A stretch of DNA of 64,000 nucleotides from Lachnospiraceae bacterium NK4A144 (lineage in GTDB: Bacteria > Bacillota > Clostridia > Lachnospirales > Lachnospiraceae): assembly GCA_000424365.1 (NCBI GenBank), contig AUJT01000019.1, forward strand, positions 16,394-80,393. Direction: 5' to 3'. Position 1 is the stretch's first letter, and every line of letters starts with the position of its first letter. This document shows positions 26,241-36,024 of the stretch, in pieces. A model generated the notes under the pieces. That model worked only from the letters and a program-made list of their open reading frames with translations, was not told the origin of the DNA and did no database searches. The translations under genes were made by a program, and so were the position numbers.

Positions 26241-27785
26241 GTGAGGGGAATGGATAAGATAGTAACCAAGGCAGAATTTAAGGAGAAAATTCGGCCACAA
26301 TTAAAAAAAGAAAATAAAAAAATAGCCTTGTGTCATGGTGTTTTTGATCTTGTTCATGCAGGCCATATTACTCATCTTGAGCAGGCAAAAGAAATGGCAG
26401 ACGTACTGGTAGTCTCTATAACTGCAGCTGAATTTGTAAGAAAAGGTCCCGACAGACCATATTTCAATGATGAACAGAGACTTAAGTTTCTTTCGGCCAT
26501 AGAATATGTAGATTACTGTATGGTGTCAGAAGGCTATACGGTAGATGACATAGTAGAAGCAGTAGAACCTGACTTTTATATAAAAGGTGCGGAATATGCC
26601 GATGAGAACGCTGATGTAACTAAAAATATACGTCTTGAAAGAGAACTGGTTGAAAAACATGGTGGATCTGTACGGTATACGACTGGTGAAGTATACAGTT
26701 CAACAAAGCTGATAAATATAGGGTTGTCAGCACTTCCAAAAGATGTTGTCTGTTTCATGGCAAACTTTAAGAAAAGACATGACATGGAAGAAATCCTATC
26801 TCTGACTGACAAGATACAGGACATGAAGGTACTTGTGATTGGAGATGTGATAATTGACAGATATACATATTGCAGACTTCAAGGACTTATGAGTAAGGAT
26901 GCCGGCTATTCTGCAAGAGTGAATTCTGATGAGATGCACCTTGGTGGAAGCCTTGCTATAGCGAGACATTTATCATCATTCTGTGATAATGTAACACTTC
27001 TGTCAGCTATTGGATCTGAAACTGAAATACAGGAGCTTTTGGATAAAAATCTTTCAAGTAAAATTAATACAGAATTTGTAAAAAGTGAAGTATTTCCAAC
27101 AATCATAAAACACAGATACCTGACCAGGGATGCCAAACGCGAGGAATATAGGAAGATACTGGCAGTAACAAATATTCCGGAAAAACCTCGATATGACAGA
27201 AAAACATGGGAAAGTATAGTCGAATATTTAAAAAATAATATAGAGAAATTTGATGTGGTATTCCTGTGTGATTTTGGTCATGGTTTGATTAAAAATAGGA
27301 TAAGAGATATCGTTCAGGAAAAATCAAAATTCCTGGTTCTAAACTGCCAGACAAATTCATCGAATCATGGAAAGAATATAATTACGAAATATCATAGAGC
27401 AGACAGATTTTCATTAGATCAGGCGGAATTAGGAATGGCATTTCCAGAGGTTTCAGATGATGATGAAGACGAAGCTTTGAAAATGCTTTGTAAGCATTTA
27501 AACGGTAAGGGGTGGCTTACAAGAGGATCTGATGGTGCAAAATCTTGTGATGATGGCGATATATATTCATCACCGGCATTTACTCTAAGTGTAAAGGATA
27601 CTATTGGTGCGGGAGATGCATTTTATTCCGTATCAGGAATATATGCTGCAGCAGGAGCATCAATGGAAATGGGACTTTTCCTAGGAAATATAGCAGGAGC
27701 ACTTGGGACCAATATAGTAGGAAACAGGGAATCAGTTGAAAAGGTAGATGTATTGAAATTTGCAGGTACGCTTTTGAATATATAA
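26241..27785 (+). CDS. HldE-like bifunctional heptose kinase/nucleotidyltransferase with reversed domain order
   Basis: Residues about 20-155 are a nucleotidyltransferase with GVFDLVHAGHITHLEQAK and an IKGAEYADE segment. Residues about 190-510 are a PfkB/ribokinase-like kinase (VLVIGDVIIDRYTY, VNSDEMHLGGSLAIARHL, DTIGAGDAFYSV with the catalytic Asp). E. coli HldE has the kinase first and transferase second, so the order here is swapped. Start GTG 26241 or ATG 26250; GAGGGG lies too close to the ATG, so GTG is slightly preferred. It would make the heptose 1,7-bisphosphate and then the activated nucleotide-heptose around GmhB. Confidence 0.82.
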   Translation: MRGMDKIVTKAEFKEKIRPQLKKENKKIALCHGVFDLVHAGHITHLEQAKEMADVLVVSITAAEFVRKGPDRPYFNDEQRLKFLSAIEYVDYCMVSEGYTVDDIVEAVEPDFYIKGAEYADENADVTKNIRLERELVEKHGGSVRYTTGEVYSSTKLINIGLSALPKDVVCFMANFKKRHDMEEILSLTDKIQDMKVLVIGDVIIDRYTYCRLQGLMSKDAGYSARVNSDEMHLGGSLAIARHLSSFCDNVTLLSAIGSETEIQELLDKNLSSKINTEFVKSEVFPTIIKHRYLTRDAKREEYRKILAVTNIPEKPRYDRKTWESIVEYLKNNIEKFDVVFLCDFGHGLIKNRIRDIVQEKSKFLVLNCQTNSSNHGKNIITKYHRADRFSLDQAELGMAFPEVSDDDEDEALKMLCKHLNGKGWLTRGSDGAKSCDDGDIYSSPAFTLSVKDTIGAGDAFYSVSGIYAAAGASMEMGLFLGNIAGALGTNIVGNRESVEKVDVLKFAGTLLNI

Positions 27786-27794
27786 AGGTGAATT

Positions 27795-28856
27795 ATGGCA
27801 GACAATATTAGGATGGATTCACATAAACTCATATATCATCCGGAAGTGGTGACCAGATGGCTTAATGGTGAAAATATTTATCCGGTTGAGGTAGAGATAT
27901 CTCCAAGCGGTGCATGTAATCATAGATGTGTGTTTTGTGCGGTAGACTATTTGGGATATAAACCGGTATTTCTTGATAAGGATGTAATACTAAGAGATAT
28001 CAGACATATGAGTGCCAAAGGACTAAAGAGTGTGATTTGTTCTGGTGAGGGAGAGCCAATGCTCAATAAAGACATGCCTGAAATAGCAAATCAGATCAAG
28101 GCATGTGGAGTAGATGTGGCAATGAGTTCGAATGCTGCATTGTTTACCCAAGATGATGCCAAAGAATGTCTTGGTGCATTTACGTGGATCAGATTTAGTA
28201 TTGCCAGTTTTGAAGAAAAATCATATTACGAAATCCAGAGAGCTCCTAGAGGAGACTTGGATAAAGTAAAAATGAATTTAGAAGATGCAGTAAGGATAAA
28301 AAAAGATAGAAAGTATAAAACAACTCTAGGAGTGCAGTGTCTTTTATTGCCTCAAAATATGGATCAGCTTCCAGACATGGCTAATAGCCTAAGAAAAATA
28401 GGTGTTGATTATCTTACAATAAAGCCTTATTCACAGCATTTACATAGTGATAATAAATTTCAAATCGATTATGAAAAGTTGATAGATTTTGAAAAAGAAA
28501 TTAAAGAATACGAAACAGATGAATTTTCAATCTATTTTAGAGCGAATGCGATGAAAAAAATGCATCGTGAGAAATGTTATAAACAGTGTTTGGGATTACC
28601 ATTTATGGCGCATATAGATGCGTATGGAAATGTATGGCCTTGTGTTGCACATATAGGAACAGATAAATACAAATATGGAAATATAAACGAGAATACATTT
28701 GAAGAAATATGGAATAGTGAAAAGAGACAAGAGGTAAACAAATTGATCAATTCATCAGATATAAATGAAATATGCAGAGAGGCCTGCAGACTTGATGAGA
28801 TTAATAAATACCTGAATGAACTAAAAAATCCTGGAGAACATGTGAATTTTATATGA
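27795..28856 (+). CDS. Radical SAM/SPASM-like enzyme 1 in the heptose operon
   Basis: The 4Fe-4S cluster motif CNHRCVFC (C41, C45, C48) is followed by GEGEPMLN, a radical SAM GGE-like segment. A C-terminal Cys cluster (CYKQCLGLPFMAHIDAYGNVWPC and CREACRLDE) can hold an auxiliary cluster as in SPASM/Twitch proteins. The N-terminus LIYHPEVVTRWLNGE and the last residues EHVNFI are shared with the next gene, so the pair are paralogues. Likely an epimerase, dehydratase or deoxygenation step on a sugar nucleotide (inference from context). Confidence 0.78.
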   Translation: MADNIRMDSHKLIYHPEVVTRWLNGENIYPVEVEISPSGACNHRCVFCAVDYLGYKPVFLDKDVILRDIRHMSAKGLKSVICSGEGEPMLNKDMPEIANQIKACGVDVAMSSNAALFTQDDAKECLGAFTWIRFSIASFEEKSYYEIQRAPRGDLDKVKMNLEDAVRIKKDRKYKTTLGVQCLLLPQNMDQLPDMANSLRKIGVDYLTIKPYSQHLHSDNKFQIDYEKLIDFEKEIKEYETDEFSIYFRANAMKKMHREKCYKQCLGLPFMAHIDAYGNVWPCVAHIGTDKYKYGNINENTFEEIWNSEKRQEVNKLINSSDINEICREACRLDEINKYLNELKNPGEHVNFI

Positions 28857-28863
28857 GGTCGGT

Positions 28864-29934
28864 ATGAATAGAAATGAAACTCCATATAGTCAATTGAAGA
28901 TTTTTTATCATCCAGAAATATTAGAGCATCTATTAAATGGAGAAAGATGTGTTCCGGTTTATATTCGCATAAAGCCTACAAATAAGTGTAATCATAACTG
29001 TAATTACTGTCATTATAGAAATTCATATCTTGATCTGGATGAGTATGATCCGAATGATGAGATACCAAGAGAAAAAATGCTTGAAACAGTAGCCTGCATG
29101 AAAGAACTTGGGGTAAAGGCAGTTACATTTAGTGGAGGTGGAGAACCACTTCTTTATCCATATATAGAAGAAACCTTCGAAGAGGTGCTTGATGCTGGAA
29201 TTGATCTGTCAATCATTACTAATGGAAGCCTGTTAAAAGGCAAAAGAGCAGAGCTTTTAGCGAAAGCAAAATGGGTAAGAATAAGCATAGAGTCAGTTAA
29301 TGATGATGAATATTGTAAAATTAGGGGAATAAAAAAAGGAAGTTTTGATGATCTTTGCGAGAATATAACGCGCTTTGCAGAGATAAAAGAAAAATATTGT
29401 GAGTTAGGCGTAAATATGGTTGTAACACAGGATAACCATTCTCAGGTGACGGAAATGGGAAGGCTTATGAAAAAGTTGGGAGCCAATCATGTAAAGTATT
29501 CACCTATGTGTACTAATGATACCTATGGTTATCATGAAAGCTTTAAGGATGAAGTTTCAGAAGCTTTGAGTAAGCTGCAGAAAGAGCTTAACGATGATCA
29601 TTTTAGAATTATAGATCTTTATACTGGCGATTTTTCAGACAGTGTTATTTTCGAGAGACAATATAAAGAATGCCCATTAAAAGAATTTATCTGTGGAATA
29701 GGAGCAAACTCAAAAGTATATTTTTGTCAGGATAAAGCATATTTATCTGATGGATGTATTGGAGACTTAAAGACTACTACATTTACAGAACTGTGGAAAT
29801 CAGAAAAAACAACTGAATTATTTAGAAGTTTTGATGCAAGAACAATCTGTAAACAACACTGTGTACATGATAGTAGGAACGAGCTGATTAATTCATTTCT
29901 AAAAATGGATAGAAATCATATTAACTTTATATAA
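28864..29934 (+). CDS. Radical SAM/SPASM-like enzyme 2 in the heptose operon
   Basis: The cluster motif CNHNCNYC (C42, C46, C49) is followed by TFSGGGEPLLYPY, and a C-terminal auxiliary Cys set (CPLKEFICGIGANSKVYFCQD, CKQHC). The N-terminal FYHPEILEHLLNGE and terminal NHINFI mirror the preceding gene, indicating duplication and divergence. The gap between the genes is only 7 bp. The two may act in series or as a heterodimer on one sugar intermediate. No peptide substrate gene is nearby, so peptide maturation is less likely. Confidence 0.78.
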   Translation: MNRNETPYSQLKIFYHPEILEHLLNGERCVPVYIRIKPTNKCNHNCNYCHYRNSYLDLDEYDPNDEIPREKMLETVACMKELGVKAVTFSGGGEPLLYPYIEETFEEVLDAGIDLSIITNGSLLKGKRAELLAKAKWVRISIESVNDDEYCKIRGIKKGSFDDLCENITRFAEIKEKYCELGVNMVVTQDNHSQVTEMGRLMKKLGANHVKYSPMCTNDTYGYHESFKDEVSEALSKLQKELNDDHFRIIDLYTGDFSDSVIFERQYKECPLKEFICGIGANSKVYFCQDKAYLSDGCIGDLKTTTFTELWKSEKTTELFRSFDARTICKQHCVHDSRNELINSFLKMDRNHINFI

Positions 29935-29942
29935 GAGGAAAC

Positions 29943-30764
29943 ATGATAGATACAGAAGCAAAAGCAAAAGAAATTAGACAGGAAATCTATAAAATAGCTA
30001 ATCATGCCGGTGGGGGTCATATGGCGGGTTCATTTTCAGCAACGGATGTGATAAGCGTTCTTTATTTTGGTGATGTTCTTAAATATGATTCTAGTAATCC
30101 GGCATGGGATGGTAGAGATAGGTTTATTTTAAGTAAAGGACATTCCTGCTATGCATTATACGCAGCATTAGGACTTGCAGGGTATTTCTCACTTAATGAG
30201 TTAAGAACAGTTGGGAGACCTGGGTCTTCATTTGGCGGTCACCCTAAAATTTGGGAAATACCGGGAGTTGAAGCTTCTACAGGAGCATTGGGGCATGGAT
30301 TATCGCTTGGAATAGGTATGGCATATGCATTAAAGCAAGATGAAAAGAATAATCATGTGTATGTAATGCTCGGCGATGGAGAGTGTCAGGAAGGTTCGAT
30401 ATGGGAAGGAGCATTATCAGCTCCGACATTGGAGTTGTCAAACCTTACGGTTATAGTTGATTACAATAAACTTCAGGCGATGGATGAGCTTGAAAAAATA
30501 GTTCATATGAAACCTTTCGCTGATAAGTGGAGGAGTTTTGGTTGGAATGTAAAGGAGATAAATGGTCATGACCATCAGGAAATTCGTGAAGCACTTCTTG
30601 TAAGAGATATTAGTAAGCCTACGCTTATAGTTTCTAATACAATAAAGGGCAAAGGTGTTTCATTTATGGAGAATGTTCCGATATGGCATTACAGGATGCC
30701 AAATGAATCAGAACTTCCTATGCTTATGGAAGAGCTGGAATTGACAGAGGAGGACTTGAAATAA
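29943..30764 (+). CDS. Transketolase, N-terminal (thiamine-diphosphate-binding) subunit
   Basis: The ThDP-binding half has GHMAGSFSATDVISVLYFGDV, LSKGHSCYALYAALGLAGY, the VEASTGALGHGLS loop and the cofactor motif MLGDGECQEGSIWEGAL with NKLQ. Split transketolases are made as separate N and C subunits; the partner starts 3 bp downstream. The known reaction moves a two-carbon ketol group, and xylulose 5-phosphate plus ribose 5-phosphate gives sedoheptulose 7-phosphate, the GmhA substrate. A dedicated copy here suggests operon-level supply of heptose precursor, or addition of a two-carbon branch to a sugar (inference). Confidence 0.88.
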   Translation: MIDTEAKAKEIRQEIYKIANHAGGGHMAGSFSATDVISVLYFGDVLKYDSSNPAWDGRDRFILSKGHSCYALYAALGLAGYFSLNELRTVGRPGSSFGGHPKIWEIPGVEASTGALGHGLSLGIGMAYALKQDEKNNHVYVMLGDGECQEGSIWEGALSAPTLELSNLTVIVDYNKLQAMDELEKIVHMKPFADKWRSFGWNVKEINGHDHQEIREALLVRDISKPTLIVSNTIKGKGVSFMENVPIWHYRMPNESELPMLMEELELTEEDLK

Positions 30765-30767
30765 CCC

Positions 30768-31682
30768 ATGCGTAGTGCATACTTGGAAACTTTACATGAT
30801 CTGGCAGAAAAAGATAAACGTGTATATGCCCTTATTTCAGATAATGGTGCAATTGTATATGACAAATTCAGAGCAGATTTTCCAAAACAATATTTAAATC
30901 TGGGAATATCCGAGGCAAATATGATTGGTATGGCAGCGGGGATGGCATCATGTGGAAAAATCCCCTTTGCATATACTATTGGTGCTTTTCTTGCGTATAG
31001 GGCATTTGAGTTTATAAGAAATGATGTATGTCTTCAAAATCAGAATGTAAAGATAGTTGGAACAGGAGCGGGAGAAGTGTATAGCGCATTGGGGCCAACA
31101 CATCATTCAACGGAAGATTTAGGTGGGCTAAGGGCTCTTCCAAATCTAACAATATTAAATCCTGCTTCACCAATGGAAGTAAAAAAAGCAACTCTTGCAG
31201 CTTATGAGTATGATGGACCGGTGTATATGAGGTTGGGGACTAATAGAGAGGCAGAAATATATAAGGAAAACTATGATTTTGAAATTGGTAAGGGCATAAC
31301 TTTACGTGAAGGAAACGACCTGACTGTTATTTCAACCGGAAATATATGCAATGATGTGCTTGCTGTAACTGATGATTTAACGACAAAAAATTGCAGTATA
31401 AGAGTTTTGAATATTCATACTTTGAAACCATTCGATGAAGAGTTAGTAAAGAAAGCTATTGATGAGACCAGAGCAATACTTACTGTTGAGGATCATAATA
31501 TCATAGGCGGAATTGGAAGTGCTGTTTCCGAAGTGATAGCTGAATATGGTAAGGGTATTAAATTCGAACGTCTAGGTTTGCACAGTTTTTCTAAAGGATA
31601 TGGCAGTCATGAGGAAGTAAAAATAGCAAATGGTGTTGGAAGAACACAGATACGGGAAGCTATTTTACAGATGATGGAATAG
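30768..31682 (+). CDS. Transketolase, C-terminal (pyrimidine-binding) subunit
   Basis: The pyrimidine domain has LNLGISEANMIGMAAGMASCG, with the Glu that activates ThDP, and GEVYSALGPTHHSTEDLGGLRALPNLTILNPASP. The transketolase C domain (LTVISTGNICNDVLAV, ILTVEDHNIIGGIGSAVSEV) follows. It pairs with the preceding subunit, with a spacing of 3 bases. The key His residues of the THHSTED loop are present, so the enzyme looks functional. The reading frame ends cleanly before a methyltransferase 16 bp on. Confidence 0.88.
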   Translation: MRSAYLETLHDLAEKDKRVYALISDNGAIVYDKFRADFPKQYLNLGISEANMIGMAAGMASCGKIPFAYTIGAFLAYRAFEFIRNDVCLQNQNVKIVGTGAGEVYSALGPTHHSTEDLGGLRALPNLTILNPASPMEVKKATLAAYEYDGPVYMRLGTNREAEIYKENYDFEIGKGITLREGNDLTVISTGNICNDVLAVTDDLTTKNCSIRVLNIHTLKPFDEELVKKAIDETRAILTVEDHNIIGGIGSAVSEVIAEYGKGIKFERLGLHSFSKGYGSHEEVKIANGVGRTQIREAILQMME

Positions 31683-31697
31683 ATCAGGATTGAAAAT

Positions 31698-32360
31698 ATG
31701 GCATATATAGATTTTGTTTCAGAACTGCATAAAGCAACAAAGCGTGATTATATAGGCAGAGTTACAAGTGATGACAAAGCGGAGTGTGCAGTTATTGCCA
31801 AACAGTATGGTTATGATTACTGGGATGGTGACAGGAAATATGGGTATGGCGGCTATCATTACGATGGCAGGTGGCGTAGCGTTGCTGAGAAGATGGCAGA
31901 TTATTATAAATTAAAGCCCGGAATGAAAATTCTTGATGTTGGCTGTGGAATGGCGCATCTTCTTTATGAATTTACTCAGGTAGTTCCAGGTATAGAAGTC
32001 ACAGGAATTGATATTTCAGAGTATGCATTGGAGCATGCAAAAGAAGAAATTCGTGACAGGCTGGAAAAAGGAAATGCAGTAAGACTTCCTTTTGATGATA
32101 ACAGTTTTGATCTTGTTATTTCTCTTACAACATTACATAACCTTAAGATATTCGATCTTAAAAAAGCAGTTCAGGAGATAGAAAGAGCAAGTAAAGGAAA
32201 CAGCTACATCATGGTAGAGAGTTTCCGTAATGACAAAGAAGAAGTGAATATGCTTTATTGGCAGCTTACCTGTGCCAGCTATTATGCGGTGGATGAATGG
32301 GAATGGCTGTATAAAGAGTGGGGATATACGGGAGATTATAGTTTTATCTTTTTTGAATGA
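31698..32360 (+). CDS. SAM-dependent methyltransferase (class I)
   Basis: Motif I ILDVGCGMAHLLYEF, acidic motif GIDISEYAL and a later LPFDDNSFDLVISLTTLHNL stretch define the fold (residues about 70-175). The N-terminal region has YDYWDGDRKYGYGGYHYDGRW, a segment seen in several sugar-pathway methyltransferases. Likely methylates a sugar nucleotide or glycan, for example at a hydroxyl of the heptose. The target is unknown. Confidence 0.78.
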   Translation: MAYIDFVSELHKATKRDYIGRVTSDDKAECAVIAKQYGYDYWDGDRKYGYGGYHYDGRWRSVAEKMADYYKLKPGMKILDVGCGMAHLLYEFTQVVPGIEVTGIDISEYALEHAKEEIRDRLEKGNAVRLPFDDNSFDLVISLTTLHNLKIFDLKKAVQEIERASKGNSYIMVESFRNDKEEVNMLYWQLTCASYYAVDEWEWLYKEWGYTGDYSFIFFE

Positions 32361-32378
32361 AAAAAATGGGAGTTTAAT

Positions 32379-33239
32379 TTGAACATAGCGATAACGGGAG
32401 CAGCTGGTTTTATTGGTTCTAAATTGGGGGACTACTTTGAAAAGAAAGGTCATAGTGTATATAGAATAGTCCGGAGTCCTAATAATAAAGAAAAATGTTT
32501 TACATGTAATATAGAACAAGGAATAAATCTTGATGCGAACATAGATGTCATAATACATGCTGCTTCTGCTAATCCAAATAGTGGCGCCTGCATTGAAGAT
32601 TATATAATAGGAAATATTGATACAACAAGAAAAGTTCTCAGATACGTTTTGAAACAAGGAATAAAAAAAATAATATATTTTGGAGCTGTGTCATCATACG
32701 GAAAGATAAAAGGTGAACTGAATGGTAGTTCGTATCATATAGAGCCTGAAGAATATGGATTAACAAAATTTTTGGCACAAAAGCTTATAAGTAATTCAGG
32801 TATTTCGAATAGAATACTGATTATGCCGGGGGTTATTGGAAGAAATTGTAATACTAATTGGATATTAAATACAACAAGAAAACTTTATAAGAATGAATTT
32901 GTATCAATATACAATTCTGAAGGTATGTTTAATAATATCGTCAGTGTGGATGATGTGTGCAAATTTGTTGTAAGTCTTTGCGAAAGAGGATTTGAAGGAT
33001 CACAGACATATTTACTTTCAGCAAAAGACGTAATTATAGTTCGCGATTTAATTGAAAAGATAAAGAATAAATTGGGGTCGCTTTCTAAAGTTGAGTACGA
33101 TGGTAAAAATGATCAGGGGTTCTATATTGACAGCAAAGATGCGGTGGCGGCAGGTTTTTTATCGAAATCAATTGATGAGTTGATAGATGAAATATGTGAT
33201 GAAGTTATAAGACGAGAAAAAGGGGGAGAAGTGATTTGA
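32379..33239 (+). CDS. NAD-dependent epimerase/dehydratase family protein (SDR)
   Basis: It starts at TTG 32379 (GGAG upstream) with the motif [32 protein letters not shown], active-site GAVSSYG and an [12 protein letters not shown] segment carry the catalytic Tyr/Lys. It is slightly short (286 aa) and has a less typical nucleotide loop than the epimerase at 25239. It overlaps the next start by four bases (the TTGA of 33236-33239), suggesting coupled translation with the mutase-like flavoprotein. Confidence 0.75.
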   Translation: MNIAITGAAGFIGSKLGDYFEKKGHSVYRIVRSPNNKEKCFTCNIEQGINLDANIDVIIHAASANPNSGACIEDYIIGNIDTTRKVLRYVLKQGIKKIIYFGAVSSYGKIKGELNGSSYHIEPEEYGLTKFLAQKLISNSGISNRILIMPGVIGRNCNTNWILNTTRKLYKNEFVSIYNSEGMFNNIVSVDDVCKFVVSLCERGFEGSQTYLLSAKDVIIVRDLIEKIKNKLGSLSKVEYDGKNDQGFYIDSKDAVAAGFLSKSIDELIDEICDEVIRREKGGEVI

Positions 33240-34342
33240 AAGCTATAATTCTTGGAGGAGGAGTAAGCGGGTGTGTAGCTGCAAGAGAACTTACACAAAG
33301 AAATTTTGAAGTTACTTTAATAGAGAAGAATAATTACCTTGGAGGAGGATGTCATACATTTTTCTGGGGAGGCCATCCTTATACTGAGGGACCACGCCCG
33401 TTACATGTTATAAATGACAGAATTTTTAATTACATAAATGATATTGTTCCAATGAGATTATTTCATTTATATCTTGATACATATATCGAACAGGACAGAA
33501 GCTTTTATTCTTTTCCCATTCATTGGGATGATATTCAGCAGATGCCGGATAAAGAGAAAATTCTTAAAGAGCTTGATGACCTACCAGAACATAATGACGC
33601 TAAAAACCTTGAGGATGGTTGGCTTAATGCTGTAGGTCCTACATTATATGAAAAGTATGTTAAAACCTATACAGAAAAAATGTGGGAGATTGAGAGTAAC
33701 AAGGTTTTTGAGGATTATGCATGGACAGTAAAGGGACGACCGATTCAGAAAGGCGACAGGACGGTTGAACTTGCAACAGGAAAGCCTGATCACGCATATC
33801 CTATAGAAGAAACAGGTTATAACAGGTTCTTTGAGTACTGTGTAAAGGATACAAAAGTCATTCTTGGTAAAGAAATCGAAAAAGTAAATCTTAAGAAGAA
33901 AGCGGTGTATTTAGAAGGTGAGGAGTTTTGTGCTGATATTATTATATCCACAATAGCTTTAGATGATCTAATGGGTAATGAGTTTGGTAAATTACGATAT
34001 ATGGGGAGGGATTTTTATCCTATTGTGTTTCCTGTGGAGCATCTGTTTAAGGATGGTCACCATTTTATTCATTATCCTAACTGTGAAAAATATACCCGCA
34101 TAGTTGAATATAAGAATATTACAGGACATGTTTCTAAAGATTCCCTGGTTGTTATGGAGATACCATCACATAGTAATAAATTGTATCCTTACAAGATTAA
34201 ATCAGAAACGGAAAAAGCAGAGAAATATATTAATAGTCTTCCGGATGGAATTTATTCAATAGGACGTCTTGGAACATATAGGTATTTGAACATAGGACAG
34301 TGTTTTGAAAATGTATGGGAATTGATGGAAAGAATTTTTTAG
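33236..34342 (+). CDS. FAD-dependent UDP-galactopyranose-mutase-like enzyme
   Basis: The dinucleotide fold [23 protein letters not shown] and [14 protein letters not shown] are at the N-terminus. [15 protein letters not shown] near residue 145 corresponds to the mutase-family YTEKQW-like stretch. Later [20 protein letters not shown] and a C-terminal [16 protein letters not shown] flavin contact complete the pattern. Such enzymes interconvert pyranose and furanose rings of nucleotide sugars. In this setting a heptofuranose precursor is possible, but the substrate cannot be read off. Start TTG 33236. Confidence 0.72.
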   Translation: MKAIILGGGVSGCVAARELTQRNFEVTLIEKNNYLGGGCHTFFWGGHPYTEGPRPLHVINDRIFNYINDIVPMRLFHLYLDTYIEQDRSFYSFPIHWDDIQQMPDKEKILKELDDLPEHNDAKNLEDGWLNAVGPTLYEKYVKTYTEKMWEIESNKVFEDYAWTVKGRPIQKGDRTVELATGKPDHAYPIEETGYNRFFEYCVKDTKVILGKEIEKVNLKKKAVYLEGEEFCADIIISTIALDDLMGNEFGKLRYMGRDFYPIVFPVEHLFKDGHHFIHYPNCEKYTRIVEYKNITGHVSKDSLVVMEIPSHSNKLYPYKIKSETEKAEKYINSLPDGIYSIGRLGTYRYLNIGQCFENVWELMERIF

Positions 34343-34404
34343 CATACACCTGAATTCATATATTTTATTTGGAATTTTGATTTTGGTGTTATGAGTGAGG
34401 CAAA

Positions 34405-36015
34405 GTGGTAAAGATGCAGATTATGGAATTTGATCAATTGCTAAATGGACTTAATGAGGATAGAAAAGCCAACTTGTATATCTATGGTGTTGGTCGCAGA
34501 GGAAAAACAATAATCAGTATTCTACAAAAAATGAATTTTGTAATCAGCGGTGTAATAGATCGAAGATTTGAAAAGATAATTGGAACATATATGAATATTC
34601 CGATTGTTAGTGTAGATTGCTTGAGTGAGAATGATTATGTTCTGGTAACACCTTCTGAAAAAGATGAAATACTTGCTTATTTAAGTAGCAAGAGGATTCT
34701 AGGTGTTGCTTATACAGATGAATCGGTATTTTTAATGGATGTTTTATACAGGTTGGGGGAATACGTAAATGAACCATTAAACATTAACAATCCGGATATT
34801 CTAAACAGAAAATATGAAGAAATGAGAAATAAAAAAATAAAAGTATACTACATGTGGTGTTCAAGAGTTGGGGAATTGATATATAGGTTTATGATCATGA
34901 GTCGTGAACTGGCGGATAAAAAAGATTATATTGTTATTCCATTATTGCAAGAAAATGAGAGTATATGTAACAAAGAACTTCTTAATATCATGGGTAGATA
35001 TATTAATATTATTAAGAAAAGTGACATAGCATTTTACATATTTCTGTCATTATATCATCCTGAAGTTTTTTCGCTGGAAAATGCAAATTATTTTGATTCA
35101 TACAGCTCAGATATACGTTTGTCTGATACAAGTATAAATTTTAAGAAACCATTTATACAATTAAATGATGATGAATTGAGGTTGTCTGAGGATTTATTTA
35201 CAAAATTGGGCATAAAGAGAGACTACGTATGTGTTTTTTCAAGAGACAGGAAATACCAGGAAAATCTTGGAACTTTGTCAGAGGATGATATTAACAGTAC
35301 AGATTTTAGAAATAGCAGTATAAGATTATATGATCTGTTGGTTGAATATTTACATCATAACGGTATTGATGTTGTCAGGGTGGGCAGTGATGTAGACCAC
35401 GAGTATGTAAACCCATATGTAATCGATTTTGCGTATCGCCACTATAATCAGTTGCTGGATTTATACGTGCAAAGAAACTGCAGATATTGGATTGGTAACG
35501 GCTCAGGTGCTAATTTAATTCCCATGCTTTTCGGTAAATCAGTAATAAGAGTTAATATTGCATATCTTGTGGATATGGCATTTGCTACCGTATATAAAAA
35601 AGATGAGATTTATTCGTGTAAACTGTATTATCTTGAATCGCAGAAAAGATATCTGAATCTTTGTGAAATCTTGTCTCTGAATTTAAAAGATAAGGATGTT
35701 TCTCGGTATAAATATAAATACGGAATATCGATTATTGATAACAGTCCTGAGGATATATTGGAATTATATAAAGAGGCGGTTGAAAGGTTTGAAGGGAGAT
35801 GGAAACCAAGTTTATTGGAACTACGGTTGGAAGAAAAGTATTGGAAGATTTTGAATTCGTTTTTAGAAAAATATAGATTTGTAAGACCTTTTGCGAAATT
35901 GGAAACAGATAAAACATTAGAATATTGCATTCCGACTATTCCCATCGGAATGTCGTTTCTTAAAAGATATAGTTTTTTATTGGAAGTTTCGGAAAATGAT
36001 AGTATAGCTTTATGA
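34405..36015 (+). CDS. TIGR04372-type glycosyltransferase with N-terminal Rossmann-like module
   Basis: Residues about 15-110 are a Rossmann-like module (LYIYGVGRRGKTIISIL, ISGVIDRRFEK, YVLVTPSEKDEI). The rest follows the TIGR04372 glycosyltransferase pattern: VYYMWCSRVGEL, VCVFSRDRKYQEN, DFRNSSIRLYDLLVEYLHHNG, VRVGSDVDHEYVNPYVIDFA and YWIGNGSGANLIPMLFGKSV. That family is GT-B-like and found in surface-glycan clusters. GTG 34405 or ATG 34414 could be the start; a GAGG site fits both. Confidence 0.7.
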   Translation: MVKMQIMEFDQLLNGLNEDRKANLYIYGVGRRGKTIISILQKMNFVISGVIDRRFEKIIGTYMNIPIVSVDCLSENDYVLVTPSEKDEILAYLSSKRILGVAYTDESVFLMDVLYRLGEYVNEPLNINNPDILNRKYEEMRNKKIKVYYMWCSRVGELIYRFMIMSRELADKKDYIVIPLLQENESICNKELLNIMGRYINIIKKSDIAFYIFLSLYHPEVFSLENANYFDSYSSDIRLSDTSINFKKPFIQLNDDELRLSEDLFTKLGIKRDYVCVFSRDRKYQENLGTLSEDDINSTDFRNSSIRLYDLLVEYLHHNGIDVVRVGSDVDHEYVNPYVIDFAYRHYNQLLDLYVQRNCRYWIGNGSGANLIPMLFGKSVIRVNIAYLVDMAFATVYKKDEIYSCKLYYLESQKRYLNLCEILSLNLKDKDVSRYKYKYGISIIDNSPEDILELYKEAVERFEGRWKPSLLELRLEEKYWKILNSFLEKYRFVRPFAKLETDKTLEYCIPTIPIGMSFLKRYSFLLEVSENDSIAL

Positions 36016-36024
36016 AGAGGGTTT

